Source: an uncultured Clostridia bacterium
GTDB lineage: Bacteria; Bacillota; Clostridia; Oscillospirales; Ruminococcaceae
Assembly: GCA_947631115.1 (NCBI GenBank)
Contig: CANRKB010000007.1
Span: 1-64,000 of the forward strand
DNA length: 64,000 nt
Reading direction: 5' to 3'
Translations under genes and position numbers: made by a program
In this document: piece after piece, positions 9,854-18,556 of the stretch
Position numbering within the stretch: the stretch's first letter is position 1
Layout: each line of letters starts with the position of its first letter
The notes under the pieces: model-generated
Told to the model about the DNA's origin: nothing
Database searches by the model: none
Seen by the model: only the letters and a program-made list of their open reading frames with translations

Positions 9854-11080
9854 ATGCAGCTCGGAAATGTTGTAGTCGGTCAGTCCGGCGGACCTACTTC
9901 TGTTATCAACTCAAGCCTTGTCGGAGTTTTCAAAACCGCAAAGGACGCGGGTTGTCCTCATGTTTACGGTATGAGAAACGGTATTGAGGGTCTTTTAAAA
10001 GAGAATTTTATCGAGATGTCGGATTATGTAAAGAACGATCTCGATATCGAGCTTTTAAAGCGCACGCCCTCGTCTTTCCTCGGAACGTGCCGCTATAAGC
10101 TCCCCGATTTTACAAAGGACGAGGAGACCTACAAAAAGATCTTTGCTATCTTAAACAAAATGGACATCAAGCATTTCTTCTACATCGGCGGAAATGACTC
10201 GATGGATACCATCGACAAGCTGTCGAAATACTCCGAAATAATAAAGAGCGATATTACTTTCATCGGTATCCCCAAGACCATAGATAACGACCTTGCATGT
10301 ACGGACCATACTCCCGGTTACGGAAGCGCGGCAAAGTACATAGCTGCGGCAATGAAAGAGATAATCCGCGACGCTACGACTTACAGCACCGACAGCATAA
10401 ACGTCGTTGAAATAATGGGACGCGACGCAGGCTGGCTTACTTGCGCGGCTACGCTCTCGCGCTCGGAGGACTGCGCGGGGCCCGACATAATCTGCCTCCC
10501 CGAAAAGGTTTTCGATTATGATAAGTTCATGAACAAGATAGCGGATATTCGTAAGGAAAAGAAAGTCATAACCATTGCGGTTTCCGAAGGTATAAAAACG
10601 GCTGACGGAAAGTATGTCTGCGAGGCGAACAGACGCTCGATGACAGAGGACGCTTTCGGTCATAAGACCCTGGGCGGTACGGCGCTTTATCTTGCGGACT
10701 TTATCGGCGGAGAAACGGGCGTCAAGTCCAGAGGTATCGTATTCTCGACGCTTCAGAGATGCGCTTCTCACCTTGTTTCGCGCCGCGACATAACCGAGGC
10801 GTTTACGGCGGGAGCGGACGGCGTTCAGCTTGCTTTAAACGGCGAAACGGGAAAGATGATAACGTTTGAGAGAATTTCAAACAATCCCTATCAGCTGAAG
10901 ACTTCTTCTTGCCCTGCTTCGGCAGTTGCAAACGTCGCGAAGATGGTTCCCGACGAGTGGATAATAAACGACGGCGCTTATGTTTCAAAGGAGTTTGCAG
11001 AGTATGCGCGCCCGCTTATAATCGGAGAGCTTTCTCCGTTTATGGTAGACGGTCTGCCCAGACATCTGTTCCTCGATTAA
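9854..11080 (+). CDS. pfp: PPi-dependent 6-phosphofructokinase
   Basis: GQSGGPTSVINSS, GGNDSMDT, GIPKTIDND (Lys rather than Gly before TIDND), MGRDAGWLT. Confidence 0.85.
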   Translation: MQLGNVVVGQSGGPTSVINSSLVGVFKTAKDAGCPHVYGMRNGIEGLLKENFIEMSDYVKNDLDIELLKRTPSSFLGTCRYKLPDFTKDEETYKKIFAILNKMDIKHFFYIGGNDSMDTIDKLSKYSEIIKSDITFIGIPKTIDNDLACTDHTPGYGSAAKYIAAAMKEIIRDATTYSTDSINVVEIMGRDAGWLTCAATLSRSEDCAGPDIICLPEKVFDYDKFMNKIADIRKEKKVITIAVSEGIKTADGKYVCEANRRSMTEDAFGHKTLGGTALYLADFIGGETGVKSRGIVFSTLQRCASHLVSRRDITEAFTAGADGVQLALNGETGKMITFERISNNPYQLKTSSCPASAVANVAKMVPDEWIINDGAYVSKEFAEYARPLIIGELSPFMVDGLPRHLFLD

Positions 11081-11091
11081 GACAACTGAAA

Positions 11092-11120
11092 ATAAAAGGA
11101 AGCCTTCGGGCTTCCTTTTA
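11092..11120. terminator. bidirectional rho-independent terminator
   Basis: aaaataaaaGGAAGCC-ttcg-GGCTTCCttttat. Confidence 0.8.
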
Positions 11121-11125
11121 TACTT

Positions 11126-11252
11126 AGATTGTATAAAAAGTCAAGTTGCAGACTGTATAGAAAGCCCCGTATACCGGGAAGCGCCGCTGCAACTAGCCTT
11201 TGTGGCTGTTGCAGCGGCGCTGACGAAGTAGATGGGGCTTTATATACAATCT
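11126..11252. mobile_element. MITE-like repeat, copy A (127 bp)
   Basis: perfect 10-bp TIR AGATTGTATA / TATACAATCT; internal 14-bp hairpin 11180-11193/11208-11221; homologous to the reverse complement of 61264-61391. Confidence 0.75.
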
Positions 11253-11871
11253 GACTCCCGCTCAACTGAGCGGGAGCGTCATATATTCAATTTTAAATTC
11301 ATCCTGCTTGTAAGCTGAATATTACATCGGACCGTACCTCTCAATAAAATTCGTATCTATCACAAATTTTACCGCCCATGGGACTCAATCCTCTCGGTCT
11401 AATTTTCCTCTCCTAAACTTCAAAGCGCACATTCTAATCACCTAATTCTTCTTGGGGGTTATATGTAAACGCCTTTGAGCGACTTCGTCGCTGCAAGCGG
11501 TAGAAAATGTCTGCGGACTGCCTCACACGCCAAGGTATTTATCAACCGGGTAATGACCCTCACATCGACGAATCAACGCACCAACTTGTGCGGATAAACG
11601 CCCTCAAATTCGACCCAAGCGGTAGGCGGAACACGAATCCGCAGACCGTTCAAAAAATCCTTCACTCATTTCCATTGGACTCGCTTCCTTTCTGCTTCAA
11701 GCTGAATTTTTTCGGCTTTCATGCCTTCGGATAATTCCTCATCTCTCACCGATTACTTAGCTATATACCTATAGACCTTTCCTCGGGTTTAAATCAGATA
11801 CCCATCGGACTGAACCGCCTTTCTTGGTTTTCATTAAGGAAGATCCGCCGTCGCGGTCTGTCTTTCCTTGT
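11253..11871 (-). ncRNA. candidate large structured non-coding RNA (unassigned)
   Basis: no plausible CDS; many local stems (11509-11517/11638-11646; 11478-11492; 11577-11592; 11761-11774; 11836-11841/11864-11869; 11255-11276); strong minus promoter immediately upstream. Confidence 0.55.
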
Positions 11872-11877
11872 GATTAT

Positions 11878-11906
11878 ATGATAACATATTTTTTGTTAAA
11901 AGTCAA
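11878..11906 (-). promoter_or_regulatory. sigma-A promoter driving the minus-strand ncRNA candidate
   Basis: TTGACT-N17-TATCAT on minus strand, A/T-rich upstream. Confidence 0.65.
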
Positions 11907-12109
11907 TAGAAGTTTTTAATTTTTTTGTTGTGAATTTGTATATATTTTTAAAAATCAATTTGGGCAAACTAATGATAATTTCGTGTAATCCACGTCAAAA
12001 CGCTGTTTTTCATAAATTTCCTATTGACACGAAATAAAAAATAGTGTAAAATAAATAAGTCGGCGTGATTCATATATGAAAATACAGCGCCGAAAAAGGC
12101 GGCGGTAAT

Positions 12110-12427
12110 ATGGCTGAAAATAACGATGCATTTCTTGACGAAGAAGAGGGAATAATTGAACTTGAGGACGAAGAGGGAAATGTCACGAGATTTGAATTTG
12201 TAGATCGTGCCGAGTATAACGGAACGGTTTATTATGCGCTTATTCCCGACGACGCCGAAGACGAGGGCTCGGCTGAATTTGTCGTTCTGAAAGAACAGGA
12301 AATAAACGGCGACATAATGCTGGCGACTGTCGATGACGACGACGAATACAACGAGGTCGGAGAAATGTTTCTGAAAAGGTTTTCGGAACTGCCCGATCTC
12401 GAAGAACCCGAGGACGATGATCTTTAA
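12110..12427 (+). CDS. DUF1292-family acidic protein
   Basis: LEDEEGNVTRFEFVDRAEYNGTVYYALIPDDAED...FVVLKEQE. Confidence 0.75.
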   Translation: MAENNDAFLDEEEGIIELEDEEGNVTRFEFVDRAEYNGTVYYALIPDDAEDEGSAEFVVLKEQEINGDIMLATVDDDDEYNEVGEMFLKRFSELPDLEEPEDDDL

Positions 12428-12438
12428 TTTCGTTTACA

Positions 12439-12624
12439 TACTGCCTTGCAGCGCGAATGTGTGCTGTTATAATCCCAACACATTGTAAAAGGGATCTCGA
12501 CTCCGTCAGCGGATTGCAGACCTCCTGTTCCGAAAGGACAGTTGGCGGGAGCGTGAAACTGTCGGGCGACTTTACCCACCCTGCTATCTGCGGGTTTTAT
12601 ATTGCATCTTACGGCAAGGCGGTA
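12439..12624 (+). ncRNA. ssrS: probable 6S RNA
   Basis: 186 nt; closing stem TACTGCCTTGC/GCAAGGCGGTA; A/T-containing asymmetric central bubble; apical CTGTTCC-GAAA-GGACAG hairpin; followed by T-run and a terminator. Confidence 0.6.
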
Positions 12625-12635
12625 CTTTTTAAAAG

Positions 12636-12666
12636 AAAACGCGGAGGGCTTGTTCTTCCGCGTTTT
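12636..12666 (+). terminator. hairpin after the probable 6S RNA
   Basis: AAAACGCGGA-gggcttgttct-TCCGCGTTTT. Confidence 0.6.
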
Positions 12667-12793
12667 ATTCTGGAGGGCGGAGCTTGTTTTACGTTATAGT
12701 AAACGGATTTTGCCGAGGTCTTTGCACATGACGGCTTACGGCTGTAAAATGCCGAAGTTATGCGGGAAAATTTTTAAATATTCAGGAGGACAC

Positions 12794-14041
12794 ATGACTT
12801 CATTCAGCAGAGCGGACATCTTGCTTCCGAAATTAACCGACGAGGATATGACAAAGTGGGCGGTCGTAGCCTGCGACCAGTATACGGGCGAGCCGGAATA
12901 CTGGCGCAAAGTTGAGAAAATTACCGAAAACAGCCCCTCGACGCTTCGCCTTATACTGCCCGAGGCTTTTCTCGGAGAGAACGACGAAGAGCGCACAAGA
13001 CAGGTAAACGCGAATATGCGCAGCTATCTTGAACAAGAGCTGTTCGACGAACACAAAAACTGCTTTGTATTGCAAAAGAGAACGCAGGCGGACGGACGGC
13101 TGCGCGTAGGTCTTATCGGAAAGATAGATCTTGAAATGTACGATTATAATAAGGGAAGTCGCTCGCAGGTCCGCGCGACAGAAGCTACCGTTGCGGCGAG
13201 AATACCGCCGAGAGTTAAGATCCGCATGGACGCGCCGCTTGAACTTCCGCATATAATGATACTTATTGACGACCCCGAAAACACCGTTATCGAACCGCTT
13301 CTTGAAAAGCAGCTCAAAAAGCTGTACGACTTTGAGCTTATGCAAAACGGCGGACATTCCGAGGGCTATCTTGTCGAGGGAGAAAACGCGGATACGGTAG
13401 AAAACGCTCTCGAAAATTTAGCGGTGAAGCTTGCTGAAGAACAGGGCTGTTCTGCGGAAAACGCGCTTGTTTTCGCTATGGGCGACGGAAATCATTCGCT
13501 TGCTTCGGCAAAGGCGTGTTATGAGAAAAAGAAGGCTGAAAAAAGCCCCGACGCTTCTCTTGCGCGCTATGCGCTGGTAGAGATAGTAAATCTGCATAGC
13601 AAAGCTCTTGAATTTGAGGCAATTCATAGAGTCCTGTTCAATGTCGACAGCGAAAAGCTTATTTCCGAAATGACAAAATCCCTCGGTCTTTCAAAAGCTC
13701 CCGCCGAGCAGGAAGTTGAAATCCTTATAAACGGAAACATCGAAAAATTCGGGATAACAAAACCAAGCTCGAACCTTACGGTAGGCTCGGTGCAGAATTT
13801 CCTCGACGGTTATCTTTCGGAAAACGGTGGGAAGATAGACTATATCCACGGCGAAGACACCGTTAAAAAGCTCTGCGAGAGAGAAAACGCGGTCGGCATA
13901 ATTCTTCCGTCGATGAAGAAAAGCGAGCTTTTCCCGACGGTAATAAAAGACGGCGCGCTTCCGAGAAAAACGTTTTCAATGGGACACGCGAACGACAAGC
14001 GCTTTTACTGCGAAGCAAGAAGAATATCATTCGGAAAATAA
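12794..14041 (+). CDS. DUF1015-family protein
   Basis: RADILLPK...VACDQYTGEPEYW, FAMGDGNHSLASAKACYE; RBS aggagg before ATG 12794. Confidence 0.8.
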   Translation: MTSFSRADILLPKLTDEDMTKWAVVACDQYTGEPEYWRKVEKITENSPSTLRLILPEAFLGENDEERTRQVNANMRSYLEQELFDEHKNCFVLQKRTQADGRLRVGLIGKIDLEMYDYNKGSRSQVRATEATVAARIPPRVKIRMDAPLELPHIMILIDDPENTVIEPLLEKQLKKLYDFELMQNGGHSEGYLVEGENADTVENALENLAVKLAEEQGCSAENALVFAMGDGNHSLASAKACYEKKKAEKSPDASLARYALVEIVNLHSKALEFEAIHRVLFNVDSEKLISEMTKSLGLSKAPAEQEVEILINGNIEKFGITKPSSNLTVGSVQNFLDGYLSENGGKIDYIHGEDTVKKLCERENAVGIILPSMKKSELFPTVIKDGALPRKTFSMGHANDKRFYCEARRISFGK

Positions 14042-14448
14042 TGCACGGTATTGACGAAATCTATTTTGTTGAGAAGAATTGCTTCGGCGACTCCTGGACA
14101 AGGGAAATGCTCGAAAGCGAAATATTAAACAAGCTGTCGGTTTTGGAAACCGAAACCAAAGACGGCGTATTGTGCGGATTTGCGCTGGGGAGAGTTGTAG
14201 CTGACGAAGCGGAGCTTTTCAAAATCGCGGTTTTGCCCGATTTTCGCAGGCAGGGAATAGCGGAAGAAATGCTTAAAGCGCTTCATGAAAAGATGAAAGA
14301 GCGCGGCGCGAGGGTATGCTTTCTTGAGGTAAGGTCAAGAAATATCCCCGCTGTTTCGCTCTATGAAAAGGCAGGTTATCGGCGTGTGCGCGTTATACCG
14401 AGGTATTACGGCGACGACGACGCAGTTGTTTTAAGGCGTGAGTTGTAG
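14041..14448 (+). CDS. rimI: ribosomal-protein-alanine N-acetyltransferase
   Basis: GNAT fold: FKIAVLPDFRRQGIAEEMLKAL, FLEVRSRNIPAVSLYEKAGYRRV; TAATG coupling to the previous gene. Confidence 0.8.
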   Translation: MHGIDEIYFVEKNCFGDSWTREMLESEILNKLSVLETETKDGVLCGFALGRVVADEAELFKIAVLPDFRRQGIAEEMLKALHEKMKERGARVCFLEVRSRNIPAVSLYEKAGYRRVRVIPRYYGDDDAVVLRREL

Positions 14449-14790
14449 TTTTCCGAATATAACTACGCTCCCTCCCGAAGTTCTGACTATCGTTATTAAA
14501 ACCGTTTTGCCTATGCTTATCCTCATTTCAAGGACAATGTCCGAAAGCATGATTTTTCGGATCTTTTTGATTAAAAGACCGCTTGTCGCTGTAAGTTCGT
14601 TTTCCGAAAGCTCATAGGTTACGGAGTGAAAATAAATGCACCAGTATAGTGCGGCGACCGTTCCGAAGATTAAAACGAATAATCTCGGAAATACCTCCGC
14701 TTCATTGAAAATAATAAAAAACAAAAGTATAAAAACCGCGATCGCTCCGAGCACAACGCAGAAAGCAGCGCGGTTTTTTGTTATTTTCAA
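14431..14790 (-). CDS. membrane protein with PH-like domain, hypothetical
   Basis: two TM helices then YELSENELTATSGLLIKKIRKIMLSDIVLEM. Confidence 0.5.
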   Translation of the reverse strand: MKITKNRAAFCVVLGAIAVFILLFFIIFNEAEVFPRLFVLIFGTVAALYWCIYFHSVTYELSENELTATSGLLIKKIRKIMLSDIVLEMRISIGKTVLITIVRTSGGSVVIFGKLQLTP

Positions 14791-14974
14791 TTTCCTTCAC
14801 CCTTGTCCTGTGTGATAATTTCCAAATTGAACGGCAGTTATTTGCAAAGATTTTATATAAACTGTGCAATAATATGAAATATTCGTGAAACTTTTTAACA
14901 TAGTATTGACAATGTTTTCAAAATGATGTAAAATAAAAATTGTTTTATAATAATAAAGTATAAAGGAGAAGACC

Positions 14975-17767
14975 ATGCTTGAGATAAAGAATATTACAAA
15001 GGATTATGTTACGTCAAGCGAAACCGTACACGCTCTGAGAGATGTGTCCATAAGCTTCCGCGAGAGCGAGCTTGTGGCGGTTTTGGGTCATTCGGGCTGC
15101 GGAAAGACTACGCTTTTAAACATAATCGGCGGTCTCGATCAGTATACCTCCGGCAACCTTATAATAAACGGGAAGTCGACAAAGCAGTTTAAGTCCAGAG
15201 ATTGGGACACTTACAGAAACCATTCCGTGGGCTTTATTTTCCAAAGCTATAACCTTATTCCTCATCAGACCGTTCTTTCAAACGTCGAGCTTGCGCTGAC
15301 GCTTTCGGGAGTATCAAAGCGCGAACGCAGAGAACGCGCGGCGCTTGCGCTGCAAAAGGTAGGACTCGGCGACCAGATGAACAAGCGCCCGAACCAGATG
15401 TCGGGCGGTCAGATGCAAAGAGTTGCCATAGCCAGAGCGCTCGTAAACGACCCTGATATTCTGCTTGCAGACGAGCCGACAGGCGCGCTCGACAGCGAAA
15501 CTTCCGTTCAGATAATGGATCTGATAAAGGAGATAGCCAAAGACCGCCTTGTTATCATGGTAACGCACAATCCTGAGCTTGCCGAGCAGTATGCGACAAG
15601 AATAGTCCGCCTTGTAGACGGTCAGATAAAGAGCGACAGCGATCCTTTTGACGCTTCAAAGGACGAAGCCAAGCCCGAAAAAACCGCCGAACCCAAGACC
15701 AAGAAAACCAAGATGTCTTTTTTTACGGCTCTTGCGCTTTCAAGAAACAACCTGCTCACGAAAAAAGGCAGAACGTTTCTTACGGCTTTTGCGGGAAGTA
15801 TAGGCATAATCGGAATTGCGCTCATTCTCTCGCTTTCAAACGGCGTACAGCAGTATATAGACAGCGTCGAGCGGTCTACGCTCTCGGCTTATCCCGTTTC
15901 CATACAGCAGGAAACCATAGATTATACCAGCATGATGTCGGCTATGATGGGAATACGCGATGAAGAAGAAGCCGAGCGCGACCCTGACCGCGTTTATACA
16001 AACAACATCTCGACCGAAATGATGAAGACAATGCTTTCGGAGATAACCACAAACAACCTCGCGGAGTTTAAGGAGTATATCGAAAGCAACCCCGACAACA
16101 TCTTAGACAGCGTTTCGGAGATAAAGTACAGCTATTCTCCCAGCCTTTATATCTACGGAAAAGACCTCAATGACGAGATATTCAGAGTAAATCCCTCGAC
16201 CGTTATGCAGTCTATGTTCGGCGACGGAATGGCTTCCAGCGTGGAGCAGATGACAGGCACATACAGCTCTATTTTCGGAAGCGCGAGCGGCGGAAGTATG
16301 TACGACGTATGGGAAGAACTTATGAGCGCGGACGCCGTAAAAGACCAGTACGAGGTTCTTTCGGGCAGGCTCCCCGAAAGCTATAACGAGGTCGTTTTGA
16401 TGGTAAACGAGCATAACGAGCTTTCGGATATAACGCTCTACGCGCTCGGACTGCGCGACCAGAAAGAGCTTGGGGATATGATGTCCGCAATTATGAGCGG
16501 CGAAACATTTGAAATTGACACGGGCGACCTTTCATTCACATATGACGAGCTTATGAAGCTTTCGTTCAGACTTCTTGTTCCGAGTGATTTCTATCAGAAG
16601 AACGAAGACGGCGGTTATGACGACATGACCAAAGACAAGGAGTTTATGCAAAAAGCCTTTGATAACGCTCCCGAAATAAGCATAGTCGGCATTGTCCGTC
16701 CGAACAACGACAGCCTTATAAATTCCGCGAACAGCGGCGGCATAGGCTATACTCACGCGCTTACGGAATTTATGATAGAGCGCGCGAACAACAGCGATCT
16801 TGTAAAACTCCAGCAGGAAAACCCCGATGTCGATATTTTCACGGGCATTGAATTTCCGAAGAAAGACGAAGAACCCGAAGAGCCTATGACCCAGGAAGAG
16901 GCCATGCAGGAGATTATGGGAATGTTAACTCCCGAACAGAACGCGCAGCTTTCCCAGACGCTTATCGCTTCGCTTACCCCCGAACAGCAGGCTCAGCTTA
17001 TGCAGCTTCCCCCCGAACAGCAGCAGGGCGCGCTGTTTACAATGGTTGAACAGACAAAGATAACCCAGGCTTTTATGTCGGTACTTACTTCCGAGCAGCT
17101 TCAGACGCTCATGCAGCTTACGCAGAAGCCCGAAACGACTGAAGCTACTTATGACGGAAACCTTGAGCTTCTGGGAGTTGCCGATCTTTTAAAGCCCTCT
17201 GCAATAAGCATCTATGCAAAGGATTTTGACGGCAAGGAAAAGATAACTCAGTTTATAACCGATTATAATAACAAAAAAATTCAAGAGGACAAACAGGAAG
17301 ACGCGATAAACTATACCGACTATGTGGGAATGATGATCTCGTCTGTATCGGACATTATAGATTCCATTTCGTATATTCTTATAGCGTTTGTCGCTATCTC
17401 GCTTGTTGTTTCCTCGATAATGATAGGAATTATAACCTACATTTCCGTTCTTGAAAGAACGAAAGAAATCGGTATTCTCCGTGCAATGGGCGCATCGAAG
17501 AGAGACGTTTCAAACGTATTCAACGCCGAAACGCTTATTATAGGATTTGCGGCGGGTGCGATAGGAATAATAGTAACGCTTCTGCTGAATATCCCGATAA
17601 ATATAATTATCGAATATCTCACGGATATTGAGAATATGTCGAAGCTCCCGTGGCAGGGCGGAGTTATACTTGTTTTGATAAGTATGTTCTTAACGCTTAT
17701 CGCAGGACTTTTCCCCGCGAGCATTGCCGCGAAGAAAGACCCTGTAGAAGCGCTAAGAACGGAGTGA
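14975..17767 (+). CDS. ABC transporter, fused ATP-binding (MacB/LolD type) and FtsX-like permease
   Basis: Walker A GHSGCGKTT, LSGGQ-type MSGGQMQRVAIARAL, C-terminal FtsX helices GILRAMGASKRDV. Confidence 0.85.
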   Translation: MLEIKNITKDYVTSSETVHALRDVSISFRESELVAVLGHSGCGKTTLLNIIGGLDQYTSGNLIINGKSTKQFKSRDWDTYRNHSVGFIFQSYNLIPHQTVLSNVELALTLSGVSKRERRERAALALQKVGLGDQMNKRPNQMSGGQMQRVAIARALVNDPDILLADEPTGALDSETSVQIMDLIKEIAKDRLVIMVTHNPELAEQYATRIVRLVDGQIKSDSDPFDASKDEAKPEKTAEPKTKKTKMSFFTALALSRNNLLTKKGRTFLTAFAGSIGIIGIALILSLSNGVQQYIDSVERSTLSAYPVSIQQETIDYTSMMSAMMGIRDEEEAERDPDRVYTNNISTEMMKTMLSEITTNNLAEFKEYIESNPDNILDSVSEIKYSYSPSLYIYGKDLNDEIFRVNPSTVMQSMFGDGMASSVEQMTGTYSSIFGSASGGSMYDVWEELMSADAVKDQYEVLSGRLPESYNEVVLMVNEHNELSDITLYALGLRDQKELGDMMSAIMSGETFEIDTGDLSFTYDELMKLSFRLLVPSDFYQKNEDGGYDDMTKDKEFMQKAFDNAPEISIVGIVRPNNDSLINSANSGGIGYTHALTEFMIERANNSDLVKLQQENPDVDIFTGIEFPKKDEEPEEPMTQEEAMQEIMGMLTPEQNAQLSQTLIASLTPEQQAQLMQLPPEQQQGALFTMVEQTKITQAFMSVLTSEQLQTLMQLTQKPETTEATYDGNLELLGVADLLKPSAISIYAKDFDGKEKITQFITDYNNKKIQEDKQEDAINYTDYVGMMISSVSDIIDSISYILIAFVAISLVVSSIMIGIITYISVLERTKEIGILRAMGASKRDVSNVFNAETLIIGFAAGAIGIIVTLLLNIPINIIIEYLTDIENMSKLPWQGGVILVLISMFLTLIAGLFPASIAAKKDPVEALRTE

Positions 17768-18035
17768 CTCCGTCAGTATACAGGGTACAGGGTACAGTAT
17801 TCAGTTAAGGAATCCGCCTTGCGGCGGATAAGATTAGATTGTTATCGGACTGAAACGTTTTGGAGCGTTATCTGTAGTCAGTTGACAATCATAATATTAA
17901 GCAAATTGAACAAGAGTAAAGAGCGTAAACCTATCGCAGGCTTACGCTCTTTAAATTATAGAACAATCTAAATAACGTCCGCCGCAAGGCGGACACATTC
18001 TACTGCATACTTTACACTGTAAACTGTATACTGGC
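17764..18035. repeat. nested inverted-repeat element, copy 1
   Basis: outer arms gtatacag...acagtattcagtta / ctactgcatacttta...ctgtatactgg; palindromes tccgccttgcggcgga and gtccgccgcaaggcggac; inner arms attagattgtt / aacaatctaaat. Confidence 0.8.
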
Positions 18036-18094
18036 ATATAAAACAAACAACGCCACCTAACGATACCCCTCTGATTTACCGTCAACCCAAAGGG

Positions 18095-18436
18095 TTAAAA
18101 GTTCCTGCCATTCCATCCCCAGTTTTCCGTGGGTGAATATTTTACATAGACCTTGTCTGCGGGAACGCCGAGGGTGTTTCCGAGGATATTGCAGACCTCG
18201 CCCGTAAACTTGTCGTAAGCGGAGCTTGAAGCGTTTCCGTAAAGGCTGACCTCTACAAACGCTATCTTCGGGCTTTTCTCGCCCTTGAAATAAAGCGGAA
18301 CGTTCTCTTCAAACCCGACCATAAGCCAGCTCTCGCTCTTTCCGAGAATCGACGCAGCTTTTCCGAAAGCGGTTTTTATTTCGTCCTGCTCTTCTCTTGT
18401 AATTTCTCCCGAGAATTTTGTGTTAATAAACGGCAT
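18095..18436 (-). CDS. tautomerase / MIF-family protein
   Basis: MPFINTKFSG N-terminal Pro2; SWLMVGFEEN; VYVKYSPTENWGWNGRNF. Confidence 0.75.
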   Translation of the reverse strand: MPFINTKFSGEITREEQDEIKTAFGKAASILGKSESWLMVGFEENVPLYFKGEKSPKIAFVEVSLYGNASSSAYDKFTGEVCNILGNTLGVPADKVYVKYSPTENWGWNGRNF

Positions 18437-18556
18437 AATAATTACCTCCTGAATTTTTCTTTATTGTATCATATTTTCGGCAAATAATCAAGAACTTATT
18501 GAAAAAAATCCCGTGATGTGTTATACTGTTATCAGACTTAAATAAGAGGTGATTCT

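Noticed and set aside
11507-11734. 75-aa plus-strand ORF inside the ncRNA candidate
   Set aside because: No RBS, no recognisable domain; overlaps strongly structured minus-strand sequence.
11253-11871. RNase P RNA (rnpB) or tmRNA as identity of the structured interval
   Set aside because: A GAGGAAAG stretch and a weakly RNase P-like 3' GCTTAC are present, but the ACAGAA/AAACCG-type conserved regions, GGAAAGUCC and tmRNA alanyl acceptor ends are missing. Left unassigned, pending cmscan.
14431-14448. convergent 18-bp overlap of rimI and the minus-strand PH-like gene
   Set aside because: Ordinary tail-to-tail overlap; not evidence of regulation.
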